64,000 bases of DNA. It comes from Zobellia uliginosa. GTDB lineage: Bacteria > Bacteroidota > Bacteroidia > Flavobacteriales > Flavobacteriaceae. The notes beneath the pieces are model-generated. The model was not told the origin of the DNA. It worked only from the letters and a program-made list of their open reading frames with translations, and ran no database searches. Position 1 is the first letter of the stretch. Every line of letters starts with the position of its first letter. The position numbers were made by a program, and so were the translations under genes. The stretch covers positions 496,001-560,000 of the forward strand of contig NZ_JAHKPY010000002.1 of the NCBI RefSeq assembly GCF_018860745.1. Reading direction: 5' to 3'. Of the stretch, positions 45,144-54,462 are shown piece after piece.

Positions 45144-46895
45144 TTAATAACCAGGATTTTGTTGTAATACCCCTGGCTGTAAATCTAATTGTGTTTGAGG
45201 AATAGCTCTGTACTCATCTTTGCCTGCAGTAAACCTAGCTCCAGAGTAAGCCTGTGTTAATTTTTGAACCTCATAATCAAGATAAGCATTGATTTCTTCC
45301 GCAGCAACGCCCCAACGAACTAAGTCAAAGAAACGATGCCCTTCACCTGATAATTCAAGTTTTCTTTCAAAACGAACTGCTTCTGTAGCAGATTCTTTGC
45401 TGGCAAATTGAGCAGCAGGGTATTCTTCAATAACATAATTAGCTGCATCAGATCCATCTTCATTTTTAATCCAAAATTCAGATTTAGCCGCTCTAGCGCG
45501 TACCATATTGACATAGGTTCTTGCATTTTCCAATGTTCCTGCTTCTATTTCTGCTTCAGCAGCCATAAGCAGCACATCAGCAAAACGGATGATTGGGTAG
45601 TTCATAGTGGCATAACCACGTGTCCATGAACTAGCATCGGTAAGCGTACCTTCTTGATCAGCATAGTAAACAAACTTTTTAGGAGAATAAGGACCACCAT
45701 AAGCCTGAACACGTATCCAAGCTTGTCCTGGGTGAGGTTTCCATCCTAAATAAGGGATATCTCTTCTACCAATGGAAAAGTCAATTCTTGGATCTAATGG
45801 GCCTGCATCTGGAGTAAATGGTTCCGTAGAAGCAACATCCATATCGTTTACTACCTCGTTTGCAGGGTCATTATATGATTTATCAAGTAAAGGAAGTCCA
45901 TCTGCACCAGTTCTAAACGAATTTGCTAATTCAAAACTAGGCTGAAAAAATCCACAACAGTCACCAGGACCTTCGTTTCCGGTAAGGTAAGGGTAGTTTA
46001 AATCATCAAACCAGTTAGCATTGGTTACACTTCCTGTTTCATTAGAAGATTCAACATCCATAATAGCTTCTACGTGATTATCAAATGCAGCATTAAACAC
46101 TTTTGAATAGTCATCAAGAAGAGCATATTTCTCACCATTCCAGGCTACACCATTAGCAATGACATCATCAAACCATGTTTTGGCTTCTGCATACTTTTTT
46201 TGATATAATTTAGCCTTAGCCATATAAGAAGCTGCGGCCCATTTATTCACTCTACCAGCATCTGTTGTTTCGGGAAGGTTATCATAGGCATATTGAAAAT
46301 CAGCTTCAATCATAGCCCAAGCATCACCATCGTTTGCTAGTAAAACAATATCCGTTGGGAGTACTGTTTCGTCAAAAACAACAATATTGTTAAAGTTTTT
46401 CTTTAAGTCAAAATAGAAATGACCCCGTAACATTCTGGCTTGAGCACTTATCTCAGTTACTTTGTCAGCAGGGAGAGATTCACTATTATTTGCAACAGTG
46501 CTCAATACCGTATTACATCTACTAACACCCTCGTAACGTGATTGCCACAATACATTAACTTCTGCAAAAGTTGCATCTGCTTGAAATCTTTGAAAAGTGG
46601 CCAATGAAGCGCCATCTCCAGGGTCAGTTCCTTTATTGGCATCTCCACCAAGTATTGATCCTACAAGCCAGTGGTTGGGAGCACCACCACGTTCGTTACC
46701 TACGTTTAGTCTTCCATTAATCATTGAATAGGCACCAATTAAAAGACCATCAAGACCTTCGCTCGTACCTACTTGAGCATCAGCTAAGGAACCGGTTGGG
46801 GCTATTTCCAAAAACTCATCACTACAGGACACGCTTAACGCGAGCAGTGCGACCATAGCTAGGGTCAGCTTTTTTGAATTCTTATTTGTTTTCAT
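45144..46895 (-). CDS. SusD/RagB-family surface glycan-binding lipoprotein
   Basis: The 583-residue protein has a lipoprotein signal (MALLALSVSCSDEFLEIAPTG, lipid Cys near residue 24) and the usual SusD layout: early TPR-like helices (EVNVLWQSRYEGVSRCNTVL, AQARMLRGHFYFDLKKNFNNIVVFDE), a central binding region and the late PIIRFADVLLMAAEAE and GEGHRFFDLVRWG motifs. It lies on the SusC barrel and captures glycan at the cell surface. Which glycan is not visible. It is 59 bases downstream of susC and ends at a terminator. Confidence 0.95.
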   Translation of the reverse strand: MKTNKNSKKLTLAMVALLALSVSCSDEFLEIAPTGSLADAQVGTSEGLDGLLIGAYSMINGRLNVGNERGGAPNHWLVGSILGGDANKGTDPGDGASLATFQRFQADATFAEVNVLWQSRYEGVSRCNTVLSTVANNSESLPADKVTEISAQARMLRGHFYFDLKKNFNNIVVFDETVLPTDIVLLANDGDAWAMIEADFQYAYDNLPETTDAGRVNKWAAASYMAKAKLYQKKYAEAKTWFDDVIANGVAWNGEKYALLDDYSKVFNAAFDNHVEAIMDVESSNETGSVTNANWFDDLNYPYLTGNEGPGDCCGFFQPSFELANSFRTGADGLPLLDKSYNDPANEVVNDMDVASTEPFTPDAGPLDPRIDFSIGRRDIPYLGWKPHPGQAWIRVQAYGGPYSPKKFVYYADQEGTLTDASSWTRGYATMNYPIIRFADVLLMAAEAEIEAGTLENARTYVNMVRARAAKSEFWIKNEDGSDAANYVIEEYPAAQFASKESATEAVRFERKLELSGEGHRFFDLVRWGVAAEEINAYLDYEVQKLTQAYSGARFTAGKDEYRAIPQTQLDLQPGVLQQNPGY

Positions 46896-46954
46896 ATTAT
46901 ATTTTTAAAATGTGATTTGTAACAGATATTCTTTACAAGCTTCTTGTAAAGGAA

Positions 46955-49900
46955 TTATATTCCAATTTCAAAATTGATCATGTACTGAGGTCCTACAGGA
47001 TAGTTCCCAATATCAATACCAAAGTTGGTATCAGCACCACCACCAACACCAGGGTCAATACCGCTATAGTTAGTATACGTCCAAATATTATTGGCTGAAA
47101 GACCAATTTTAAGTTTAGTTAACCCTAATTTATCAGTCAGATCACCTCTAAAATCGTAAGAAAAAGAAAGTCTTTGTAATCTAAGGTAGCTACCATCTTC
47201 TACATACCATGAGTTACCTACAGTATTGGTACTGAAATTTGAGGCACTTTCCCATCTTACTACTTCAGCGTTATTCCCTAATTCTGGAGTCCAAGAATTA
47301 AAAGCTGCTGGACCTTTTGCCGAGCCTTCAAATACACCATAAAAATCAGTATACCATTTGGTCTGGTTCCAGATTTCATTTCCAATAGACGTATACCAGT
47401 ACGTTTCGAATTCCAGTTTTTTGTATTTAAAGTTAAGCGTTAAACCACCAGTAAAATCAGGTACAGGACTACCAAGAAATTTACGGTCATCTGAAGTTAT
47501 TCTACCATCTCCGTTTATATCTTCGTACTTAAAACGGCCTAAACCTTGCCCATCCTGAGCATCAACCGTATCACCTTCTTCGTTAACATAGGTGCTTGCA
47601 TCAAGTTCAGCTTGACTATTGAAATACCCTGTTACATTGTAACCATAAAAAGAAGAAAGAGAATGTCCTACTGCATTTCTAGTAGCTACGATATCTCTAA
47701 CAGAAGGTCCATCAAAAAATTCAAGACCAGGAGCTAATGCTTCTATTTCATTGGTTAAAAAAGCAGCTGTGACTCTTGCTTCAAAAGAAAAATCCTCAGT
47801 AAAGTTACCTCTACCTATTATCTCAAAATCTACCCCTTTGTTAGACATGGTTGCAATGTTTACAGAAGGTGCACTAGCGTAGTTTCCTGTAACACCAGGC
47901 AAAGGCAATTGATAAAGAAGATCTTCTGTATCTTTTTGCCACCAGTCAAAAATAAATTCTAGTTTGTTATTGAAGAAACTTGCGTCAAAACCAATATTTA
48001 AGGTAGTACTGGTCTCCCATTTGGCATCAGGGTTTCCAATACGGCTTGCTGCAAAACCTTCACTGGTACCAGAAGCTTGGCCTAATGTCTGATAAAAAGA
48101 ATAATTTCTATCAGAGGCATAAAGTGAATATTGATTATTTGGGTCTACGTTGTTTGAGTTACCCATTTGTCCCCAACCAGCACGGAACTTTAAGTCACTA
48201 ACAACTTCTTGATCCTGCATAAATGACTCAGCAATTACTCGCCATGCACCAGAAACTGCAGGGAAGACACCGTAACGATTATTTTCTCCAAAACGAGAAG
48301 ATCCATCACGGCGAAGAACTCCAGTAATGTAATATTTATCATCAAAACTGTAATCTAGCTTACCAAAAAGAGAATAAAAGTTTACTCCTTTAAATTGGCT
48401 ACTGTTAACAACTGGGCTTTGTACCACACTTAAACTTTGGAAATCAAGATCTGTAGAAAAAGGATTGATACCAGAACCGTTTATGTTACGTCCAATACCA
48501 GTATTTAATGCTTCTATACCAGCTAAAGCTTTTACACGATGCTTCCCAAATAATTTGTCATAACTAGCTGTGTTGGTAAATGTCCAGCTGAAGAAATAGC
48601 TGCTACCTTCACTGTAACCATTACTTGCTTGAGGTTCAGAATCTCCCAAATACTTATAGGAATAGGAGTTATAATGAGAATTGGAATAGGTTCCTCCAAG
48701 ACTTGACCTAATAGTTAAACCATCAACAGGTTTTAAAAGAACATATATATTACCTGTTCCTCCAACTGCATAGGCCTTATCATCCCCATCGTCATTTTTC
48801 AAAACACGAACAGGGTTACGGGCGTTACCAAAACCTGCTGCTTTGGTACTTGCAAAACTGCCAAACTCATCATATACAGGAATTATTGATGGCATACGAA
48901 TTGCAGAAAGAATCACAGATTCATCATTCGCTCCTCCAATACCACCTTCACCACCAAATCCTCCTGTTACAGAGCGATAAGTGGCTTGAAAATTTTCACC
49001 AATACTCAACCAAGGCGCTATGTCCCATTCTGAGTTAAAACGAGCTGTGTAACGTACAAATTCGTTTTCAAGTAAAATACCTGATTGATTTTGTCCGGAG
49101 ATACCAGAATAAAATCTACCATTGTCAGTTCCGCCATCAAAGCCTACAGAAAATCTACTTATAGGAGCAATTCTAGTAATCTCTTTATACCAGTTAGTAC
49201 CTGCTAGGTTAGGCTTTATTAAAAATGTATTATCAGGGTCATTCTCATAATTAGCTTGTATCTGAGCAAGATTTACCTGGCTGGCAGATACTCCGCTCAC
49301 TCCATCTGCATATAAATAATCAGGGAGGGTGGCAATAGCATTTGAGCCATATTGTGGGTGCCTGTAGTCAACAGGGTCACCACTCACAGCTGCATCATTT
49401 TCATATGCTATGTGGGTATACCTTGCTTGATCCTGAGGACTTAATATTTCTAGTGCTCCGCCAACATTAGGGTCGGTAACACCACTAGATATATTTACTG
49501 TCATTTCAGTTTTGCGCTTTCCTCTCTTACCTTGCTTTGTGGTATATACTACAACACCGTTAGCAGCTCTTGCCCCATATATAGAAGCAGCGGCAGCATC
49601 TTTTAAGACCGTTGTGGTCTCAATATCATCCGGATTTAGGAATTCTGTGTTGGATACAGGAAGCCCATCTACTACATATAAAGGTTCATTACCTCCAAAA
49701 GCACCAAAACCACGAATTCTAATTTGACTAGAAGTTCCTGGTTGACCATTTGTAATAACTGTTACACCCGCAACCCTACCTTGTAATTGTTGCTCTACGT
49801 TTCCGGAGGGTATTGCGGCTAACTCTTCTGCTTTTACGATGGATACTGCGGCTGTTGTTTCTCGTTTAGTTTCTGTTTGATAACCAGTGACAATAACTTC

Positions 49901-50293
49901 ATCTAAAGCGGCTGCATCATCAGCCAATGTAATGTTGATAGTGTTTTGGCCATCAACAGGAACTTCTTTAGTAACAAAACCTAAATAGCTTATCACTAAA
50001 ATAGCATTATCTTCTACATCTAAAGAGAAGTTACCATCAAAATCAGTTTGAGTTCCATTTGTGGTTCCTTTAACCACAACATTTGCCCCAGGTAGCGGAA
50101 TTCCACCGCTATCTAAAACCGTTCCTGTTACCGTGGTTTGAAAAACGTTCTTGACCTCAATTTTAAGGTTTGAACTTGAATTTGCAAAGGCATTTTGTGG
50201 CCCAGTACAAATCATCATTGAGAAAAGCCCAATTCCCAGTGAGGAAATTTTACTCTTGGACCTTAACGATTTGTAATCGCGTTTTTGATTCAT
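46955..50293 (-). CDS. SusC/RagA-family TonB-dependent transporter
   Basis: The 1,112-residue protein has a signal peptide (SSLGIGLFSMMICTGPQNAFA), a carboxypeptidase-D-like repeat (TVTGTVLDSGGIPLPGANVVVKG, IS..GF. motifs), a TonB box/plug (DEVIVTGYQTETKRETTAAVS, RVAGVTVITNGQPG, SIYGARAANGVVVYTTKQG) and a 22-strand barrel ending in aromatic FEIGI. It forms the outer-membrane import channel paired with SusD. It starts the SusC-SusD unit. The 323 bases upstream hold no gene and I could not find a clean TAnnTTTG promoter there. No ECF sigma/anti-sigma or HTCS gene is in view. Confidence 0.96.
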   Translation of the reverse strand: MNQKRDYKSLRSKSKISSLGIGLFSMMICTGPQNAFANSSSNLKIEVKNVFQTTVTGTVLDSGGIPLPGANVVVKGTTNGTQTDFDGNFSLDVEDNAILVISYLGFVTKEVPVDGQNTINITLADDAAALDEVIVTGYQTETKRETTAAVSIVKAEELAAIPSGNVEQQLQGRVAGVTVITNGQPGTSSQIRIRGFGAFGGNEPLYVVDGLPVSNTEFLNPDDIETTTVLKDAAAASIYGARAANGVVVYTTKQGKRGKRKTEMTVNISSGVTDPNVGGALEILSPQDQARYTHIAYENDAAVSGDPVDYRHPQYGSNAIATLPDYLYADGVSGVSASQVNLAQIQANYENDPDNTFLIKPNLAGTNWYKEITRIAPISRFSVGFDGGTDNGRFYSGISGQNQSGILLENEFVRYTARFNSEWDIAPWLSIGENFQATYRSVTGGFGGEGGIGGANDESVILSAIRMPSIIPVYDEFGSFASTKAAGFGNARNPVRVLKNDDGDDKAYAVGGTGNIYVLLKPVDGLTIRSSLGGTYSNSHYNSYSYKYLGDSEPQASNGYSEGSSYFFSWTFTNTASYDKLFGKHRVKALAGIEALNTGIGRNINGSGINPFSTDLDFQSLSVVQSPVVNSSQFKGVNFYSLFGKLDYSFDDKYYITGVLRRDGSSRFGENNRYGVFPAVSGAWRVIAESFMQDQEVVSDLKFRAGWGQMGNSNNVDPNNQYSLYASDRNYSFYQTLGQASGTSEGFAASRIGNPDAKWETSTTLNIGFDASFFNNKLEFIFDWWQKDTEDLLYQLPLPGVTGNYASAPSVNIATMSNKGVDFEIIGRGNFTEDFSFEARVTAAFLTNEIEALAPGLEFFDGPSVRDIVATRNAVGHSLSSFYGYNVTGYFNSQAELDASTYVNEEGDTVDAQDGQGLGRFKYEDINGDGRITSDDRKFLGSPVPDFTGGLTLNFKYKKLEFETYWYTSIGNEIWNQTKWYTDFYGVFEGSAKGPAAFNSWTPELGNNAEVVRWESASNFSTNTVGNSWYVEDGSYLRLQRLSFSYDFRGDLTDKLGLTKLKIGLSANNIWTYTNYSGIDPGVGGGADTNFGIDIGNYPVGPQYMINFEIGI

Positions 50294-50616
50294 AATGTGA
50301 GTGTTGTTTGTTAGTTTATTAAATCCTTATTTTTCCAGTGTTTTTGTTAAGAAAAACAAAAAATAAATGTAATAATAATATGGGTATGTTAAAAACACGC
50401 ATAAGTTATTTTTGAAGAACTTAACCAGTTTAAATAAGACAAATGTTGCAATTACAATATATTTAGAGCTTTCTTAATTTTGTTTAGTACTGATATAATG
50501 AGAGTTATGGAATCTAGAACTCCAAGTGATCAATGCTTCATTTGTTTCAAAGATTAACTGAAAAATGAAGGAAAAATATTACAAATAAAACGAATAAGCA
50601 AATTCAAATGTTAAAA
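50294..50616. other. Gene-free region upstream of susC
   Basis: 323 AT-rich bases between susC and the methyltransferase gene (both minus strand). It should carry the susC promoter, but only 7-of-8 matches to TAnnTTTG on the minus strand were seen (for example at 50440-50447). No hairpin with a T tract stands out. Confidence 0.4.
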
Positions 50617-51795
50617 TTAAACTCTTTTGCACTGTAGAACTACAACGTTTTCGTTTAAATCTTTGGTAAAAAACAGATAAATTTCGCCGCCATCTTTAAT
50701 TTTCATCTTTTTTCTAATGGTGACTACGCTCTCGGGAAAGTTCCTTGTGGTTATGTTAGCTTTTTTGATTCTTGCTTTTTTTAAAGCCGATTTATTATAG
50801 GGGAGGATGACTTCAATTATAAATCTTCGCCCTGGGAAATCAATCAGACTGTTCGAGGTGTATAGATGGGTGTTTGTATGTAGTTTCTTTACTTGCTTTG
50901 CTTGACCAATGATTTTAAATGCGCCTGATTTTAGGATCGCTGCATTAGGTTCGTAGAGATAAATTAAGGGTTCTGAAAACTTAGATATGGCTTCTTTTTC
51001 AGATTGGATGTTGAAATTAAAAGTTTGGTCACCTTTTAAAGTTTTATTGATAGTTTTTATGGAGATACTTCCCTGATACTTTTTTTGCAGAACCCAAAGT
51101 AATTCCTTTACGTCGTTTTGTATAGCAACAATGTGTATTTCTTTTATATGGTCTAATTCTTTTATTCCTGCTGAAATGTCTAATAAAGGAGCAGTTTTTA
51201 TCAGTATGTTATCCGATTTTGAGAGCATCAAATCTAAATTATCAACTACATTGGGCAGGCAATCCGATAATAAAAAAATGCGTTGCTTTAAATCATTTCT
51301 TCGTGAAGGATCAACATATATCCAGTCAAAATTAGTATTGGATTTTTTTATAAAATACAAACCATCTTCATTATAGGTTTGTACGTTTTCAGCATCTAAA
51401 ATCCTAAGATTGTAGGTTGCAATTTCAGAAAGATTTTCATTCAATTCACAGTGGTAAACACGCTCTGTTTTTTTACTAAAAAAGTAGCTGTCCACACCTA
51501 GTCCTCCGGTGACATCTACAAGTGATTTTCCACTGACTAAATCCGCTTTATATTTGGCTGTAATTTCGGAAGAAGTTTGCTCAATATTTAATTTGTTGGG
51601 GTAGTAGATATTGCTGGCAGAAAACCAAGTTGGTAGCTTTTTTTCAGATTTTTTCCTTGCTTCAAGCTGTTCTACAAGTTCATTGTTGGAAACATCGTCA
51701 AAAATCGGCTTTTTAAGCAATACTGACATGATGTCAGTGTTCTTATTTTTTATTATAAATTCCTGTACACCAGTATTTAATATATTTTTATTCAA
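50617..51795 (-). CDS. Class I SAM-dependent methyltransferase with THUMP-like domain
   Basis: The 392-residue protein has a SAM-binding motif LVDVTGGLGVDSYFF near 93 and a DWIYVDPSRR motif near 158, the layout of a Rossmann methyltransferase. N- and C-terminal parts resemble the THUMP-like domain of RNA-modifying Bacteroidota proteins (C-terminal FPESVVTIRKKMKIKDGGEIYLFF). An RNA substrate is likely but not proven. It starts 7 bases after the AI-2E-type gene, so it is in the tsaD-rsmE-DUF4159 run or its tail. Confidence 0.8.
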   Translation of the reverse strand: MNKNILNTGVQEFIIKNKNTDIMSVLLKKPIFDDVSNNELVEQLEARKKSEKKLPTWFSASNIYYPNKLNIEQTSSEITAKYKADLVSGKSLVDVTGGLGVDSYFFSKKTERVYHCELNENLSEIATYNLRILDAENVQTYNEDGLYFIKKSNTNFDWIYVDPSRRNDLKQRIFLLSDCLPNVVDNLDLMLSKSDNILIKTAPLLDISAGIKELDHIKEIHIVAIQNDVKELLWVLQKKYQGSISIKTINKTLKGDQTFNFNIQSEKEAISKFSEPLIYLYEPNAAILKSGAFKIIGQAKQVKKLHTNTHLYTSNSLIDFPGRRFIIEVILPYNKSALKKARIKKANITTRNFPESVVTIRKKMKIKDGGEIYLFFTKDLNENVVVLQCKRV

Positions 51796-51802
51796 ATTAA
51801 AA

Positions 51803-52903
51803 CTATAAACTTTTTGTTAGTGACTTAACAAGCTTGTTTTCGGATAAAAACTCCTTTAAAATTACTTTAATTGCTGTATATCCTGGTACTGCAACGATCA
51901 TCCCTACGACTCCAAAGAGCAATCCGGCAATGATAATAATCAGGAAAATTTCGAGCGGATGAGATTTTACACTATTAGAAAAAATTAGAGGTTGAGAGAA
52001 GAAATTATCCACTAATTGACCTATAGCCAATCCTATTAAAACATACCCTGCTTTAGGTAATATAACCGTGCTGAAATCCATGCCTAAATTGCTGGTCATA
52101 GTAAGTACTATCATTATCACTCCGCCAATGATTGGGCCTATGTATGGAATGATGTTAAATAGTGCGCATAAGAAGGCAATAACGATGGCATTTTCAATAC
52201 CTACTATAAGTAGTGTTATCGTATAGATTACGAACAAAATAAAAATCTGTAACAGCAATCCAACGAAGTATCTTGAAAGAAGATTGTTAATTTTATTTAT
52301 AGAATGTATGGTTCTATTTTCATTGTCCTTGTTCACAAAAGCCAAAATACCACTTTGCAAAAGGTTACTATCTTTTAAGAAGAAGAACGAGATAAAAAGA
52401 ACTGAGAATAAACCAATACTTGCTGTGCTTAAAACGTCTAAGAATGAATTTAGGAAATTGGGGATAAAACCTATATTTAAACTGTCTACAATAGTTTTTT
52501 CAAAGTCGGTTTCTTCAATTATTTCATCAACTACATTGGGGGCTGTTCCAATGAAATTTACAATCTGGTTGTGTAATGATTCTAAATTCAGTTTTAATTG
52601 GTCTATATCTAAGAGGGATAAGTTTTTTCCTTGTTCGGTCAGTAATGGCACGAATAAAGCAATGATACCGGCCAAAATACCAACCATGATGACCATAGTG
52701 ATAATTACAGCTAGCGTGTTAGGTATTTTTAATTTACGTCTTAAGAAAAAGACCACGGGCCTCCCGATTAATGCGGTTACGGCTGCTATAGCCAGATAAG
52801 CGATTACGGATTGAATCATCCATAAAAAGTAAAGCAGCAGCGCTACACCTAGGATAATACCTACTGAGCGTAAAATTCCCTGGCTGATCGTTTTTGCGTC
52901 CAT
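51803..52903 (-). CDS. AI-2E/PerM-family permease
   Basis: ATG 52903 (MDAKTISQGIL) gives 366 residues; ATG 52945 would overlap the DUF4159 gene by 17 bases. There are about eight membrane helices, a periplasm-facing loop domain around 80-170 and the PerM-type NIIPYIGPIIGGV motif near 255. Family members are annotated AI-2 exporters or Na+/H+ antiporters, and most have unknown cargo. It is translated closely with the neighbours on both sides. Confidence 0.88.
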   Translation of the reverse strand: MDAKTISQGILRSVGIILGVALLLYFLWMIQSVIAYLAIAAVTALIGRPVVFFLRRKLKIPNTLAVIITMVIMVGILAGIIALFVPLLTEQGKNLSLLDIDQLKLNLESLHNQIVNFIGTAPNVVDEIIEETDFEKTIVDSLNIGFIPNFLNSFLDVLSTASIGLFSVLFISFFFLKDSNLLQSGILAFVNKDNENRTIHSINKINNLLSRYFVGLLLQIFILFVIYTITLLIVGIENAIVIAFLCALFNIIPYIGPIIGGVIMIVLTMTSNLGMDFSTVILPKAGYVLIGLAIGQLVDNFFSQPLIFSNSVKSHPLEIFLIIIIAGLLFGVVGMIVAVPGYTAIKVILKEFLSENKLVKSLTKSL

Positions 52904-52928
52904 TGTGCTGTTAATTTTTGACTTGAGG

Positions 52929-53576
52929 CTAGTTTTTGAAGGCATACGTCATGATATTGGCACCCATTTGTAGGGCCTTGGTTCTTACTTCTTTGGGGTC
53001 GTTGTGTACAGATGGGTCTTCCCAGCCATCTCCTAAATCACTCTCGGTAGTAAAAAGTAGTACAAGACGATTCTCGTGAAAAATACCTAATGCCTGAGGG
53101 CGTTTCCCATCATGTTCGTGAATTTTAGGCAGTCCTTTAGGAAATTCAAAAATTTCTTTAAATATGGGGTGGTCTCTACCAATTTCTACTAAAGGGTTGT
53201 TCGGGAAAACCTTCTCCAGCGCTTTCTTTAAGTAGGGGGCCATTCCATAATTGTCGTCAATATGTAAAAACCCGCCAGAAAGGAGGTAGGTTCTTAGGTT
53301 TTTGGCCTCTTCATCGGAAAACACAACGTTTCCGTGACCCGTCATATGCAAAAAAGGGTATTGAAAAATTGTACTGCTTCCAACTTCAACGGTTTCTGGC
53401 TTTTCATTTATTTGTGTACCAGTATTTTTGTTGCAGAACTTTATGAGATTGGGCAATGCCGTAGGGTTGGCGTACCAATCTCCTCCTCCATTATATTTTA
53501 AAATAGCTACATCTTGCGCATGTAGTTGAGTTGTGACGAGGGTTAGAATAACTAAGCAGTAAATATGTTGTTTCAT
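52929..53576 (-). CDS. DUF4159 family exported protein
   Basis: The 215-residue protein has a signal peptide (IYCLVILTLVTTQLHAQ) and a DUF4159 domain with YNGGGDWYANPTALPNLIKF, FLHMTGHGNVVFSDEEAKNLRTYL, GGFLHIDDNYGMAPYLKKAL and GDGWEDPSVHNDPKEVR. The fold is related to class I glutamine-amidotransferase-like proteins, but no function is established. A minus-strand TACATTTG at 53604-53611 lies 28 bases upstream and may be its promoter. Confidence 0.88.
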   Translation of the reverse strand: MKQHIYCLVILTLVTTQLHAQDVAILKYNGGGDWYANPTALPNLIKFCNKNTGTQINEKPETVEVGSSTIFQYPFLHMTGHGNVVFSDEEAKNLRTYLLSGGFLHIDDNYGMAPYLKKALEKVFPNNPLVEIGRDHPIFKEIFEFPKGLPKIHEHDGKRPQALGIFHENRLVLLFTTESDLGDGWEDPSVHNDPKEVRTKALQMGANIMTYAFKN

Positions 53577-53719
53577 TTATGAGCGAGCTAAGTATCAATT
53601 GCTCAAATGTATGAATTATGAAGATGAAATGGATTTCTCTTCCGTCTATTGTTTAAATCGTCCTCAAGTTATAATACTGGTTATTGAGTTGAAATGGGGC
53701 TTGCGAGGTGTTGATGCTA

Positions 53720-54427
53720 TCATCCATTATTAATCATATTCACTGTTGTGCAGGCAACAATAGCAGCGGTTTCGGTACGTAAGCGGTATTCTCCCAAGGA
53801 AACCGGTAAAAATCCTTTCTCGTACGCAATATTAATTTCGTTCTGGGAAAAATCTCCTTCCGGTCCTATAAGCACAGTTACGTCCTTGTCCGCAGCCACT
53901 CTTCGTTTTAAATCCACTTTTTCTTCCTCCTCGCAATGGGCAATAAATAATAGTCCGTTTTGCTCTTTTTCTATAAAGGCCTTAAAAGATATAGCATCAT
54001 TTAATTTAGGTAAGTAGGATCGTAAGCTTTGTTTCATTGCAGATTGAATCACCTTTTCCAAGCGTTCTTTTTTTATGACTTTCCGTTCTGATCTATCACA
54101 AAATATGGGGGTAATTTCATTAACGCCAATTTCTGTGGCTTTTTCTAGGAACCATTCCAGTCGATCATTGTTCTTTGTAGGGGCAACGACTATGTGTAGC
54201 CAATGAGCTTTTGCGTGTTTTTTTTTGGTTGAAATAATTTGAGCTTTACATCTTTTTTGATCTGCCAACAAAATTTCAGATTCAAAAATATATCCCTTCC
54301 CGTTAGTAATGTGGAGGATGTCTCCTTCTTTTTTCCGTAGAACTTTTACAATATGCCTACTTTCTTCACGTGAGAAGGTAAATTGGGAAATACTTTTGTC
54401 TAAATCGGGATTGTAAAATAACTGCAT
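53720..54427 (-). CDS. rsmE: 16S rRNA (uracil1498-N3)-methyltransferase
   Basis: The 235-residue SPOUT enzyme methylates U1498 in 16S rRNA. It has an N-terminal PUA-like part (FTFSREESRHIVKVLRKKEGD), a KATEIGVNEITPIFCDRSE helix and the knot motifs LIGPEGDFSQNEI and SLGEYRLRTETAAIVA. Length is typical of RsmE (243 in E. coli). It starts 35 bases after the tsaD stop. Confidence 0.95.
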   Translation of the reverse strand: MQLFYNPDLDKSISQFTFSREESRHIVKVLRKKEGDILHITNGKGYIFESEILLADQKRCKAQIISTKKKHAKAHWLHIVVAPTKNNDRLEWFLEKATEIGVNEITPIFCDRSERKVIKKERLEKVIQSAMKQSLRSYLPKLNDAISFKAFIEKEQNGLLFIAHCEEEEKVDLKRRVAADKDVTVLIGPEGDFSQNEINIAYEKGFLPVSLGEYRLRTETAAIVACTTVNMINNG

Positions 54428-54462
54428 AGGGCAAGTATATAAACTAATTGAACTTTTTGAGC

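Noticed and set aside
54360-54380. TTCACGTGA in rsmE as a parS site
   Set aside because: Only about 11 of 16 bases match the TGTTTCACGTGAAACA consensus, and it lies inside a coding region; treated as chance.
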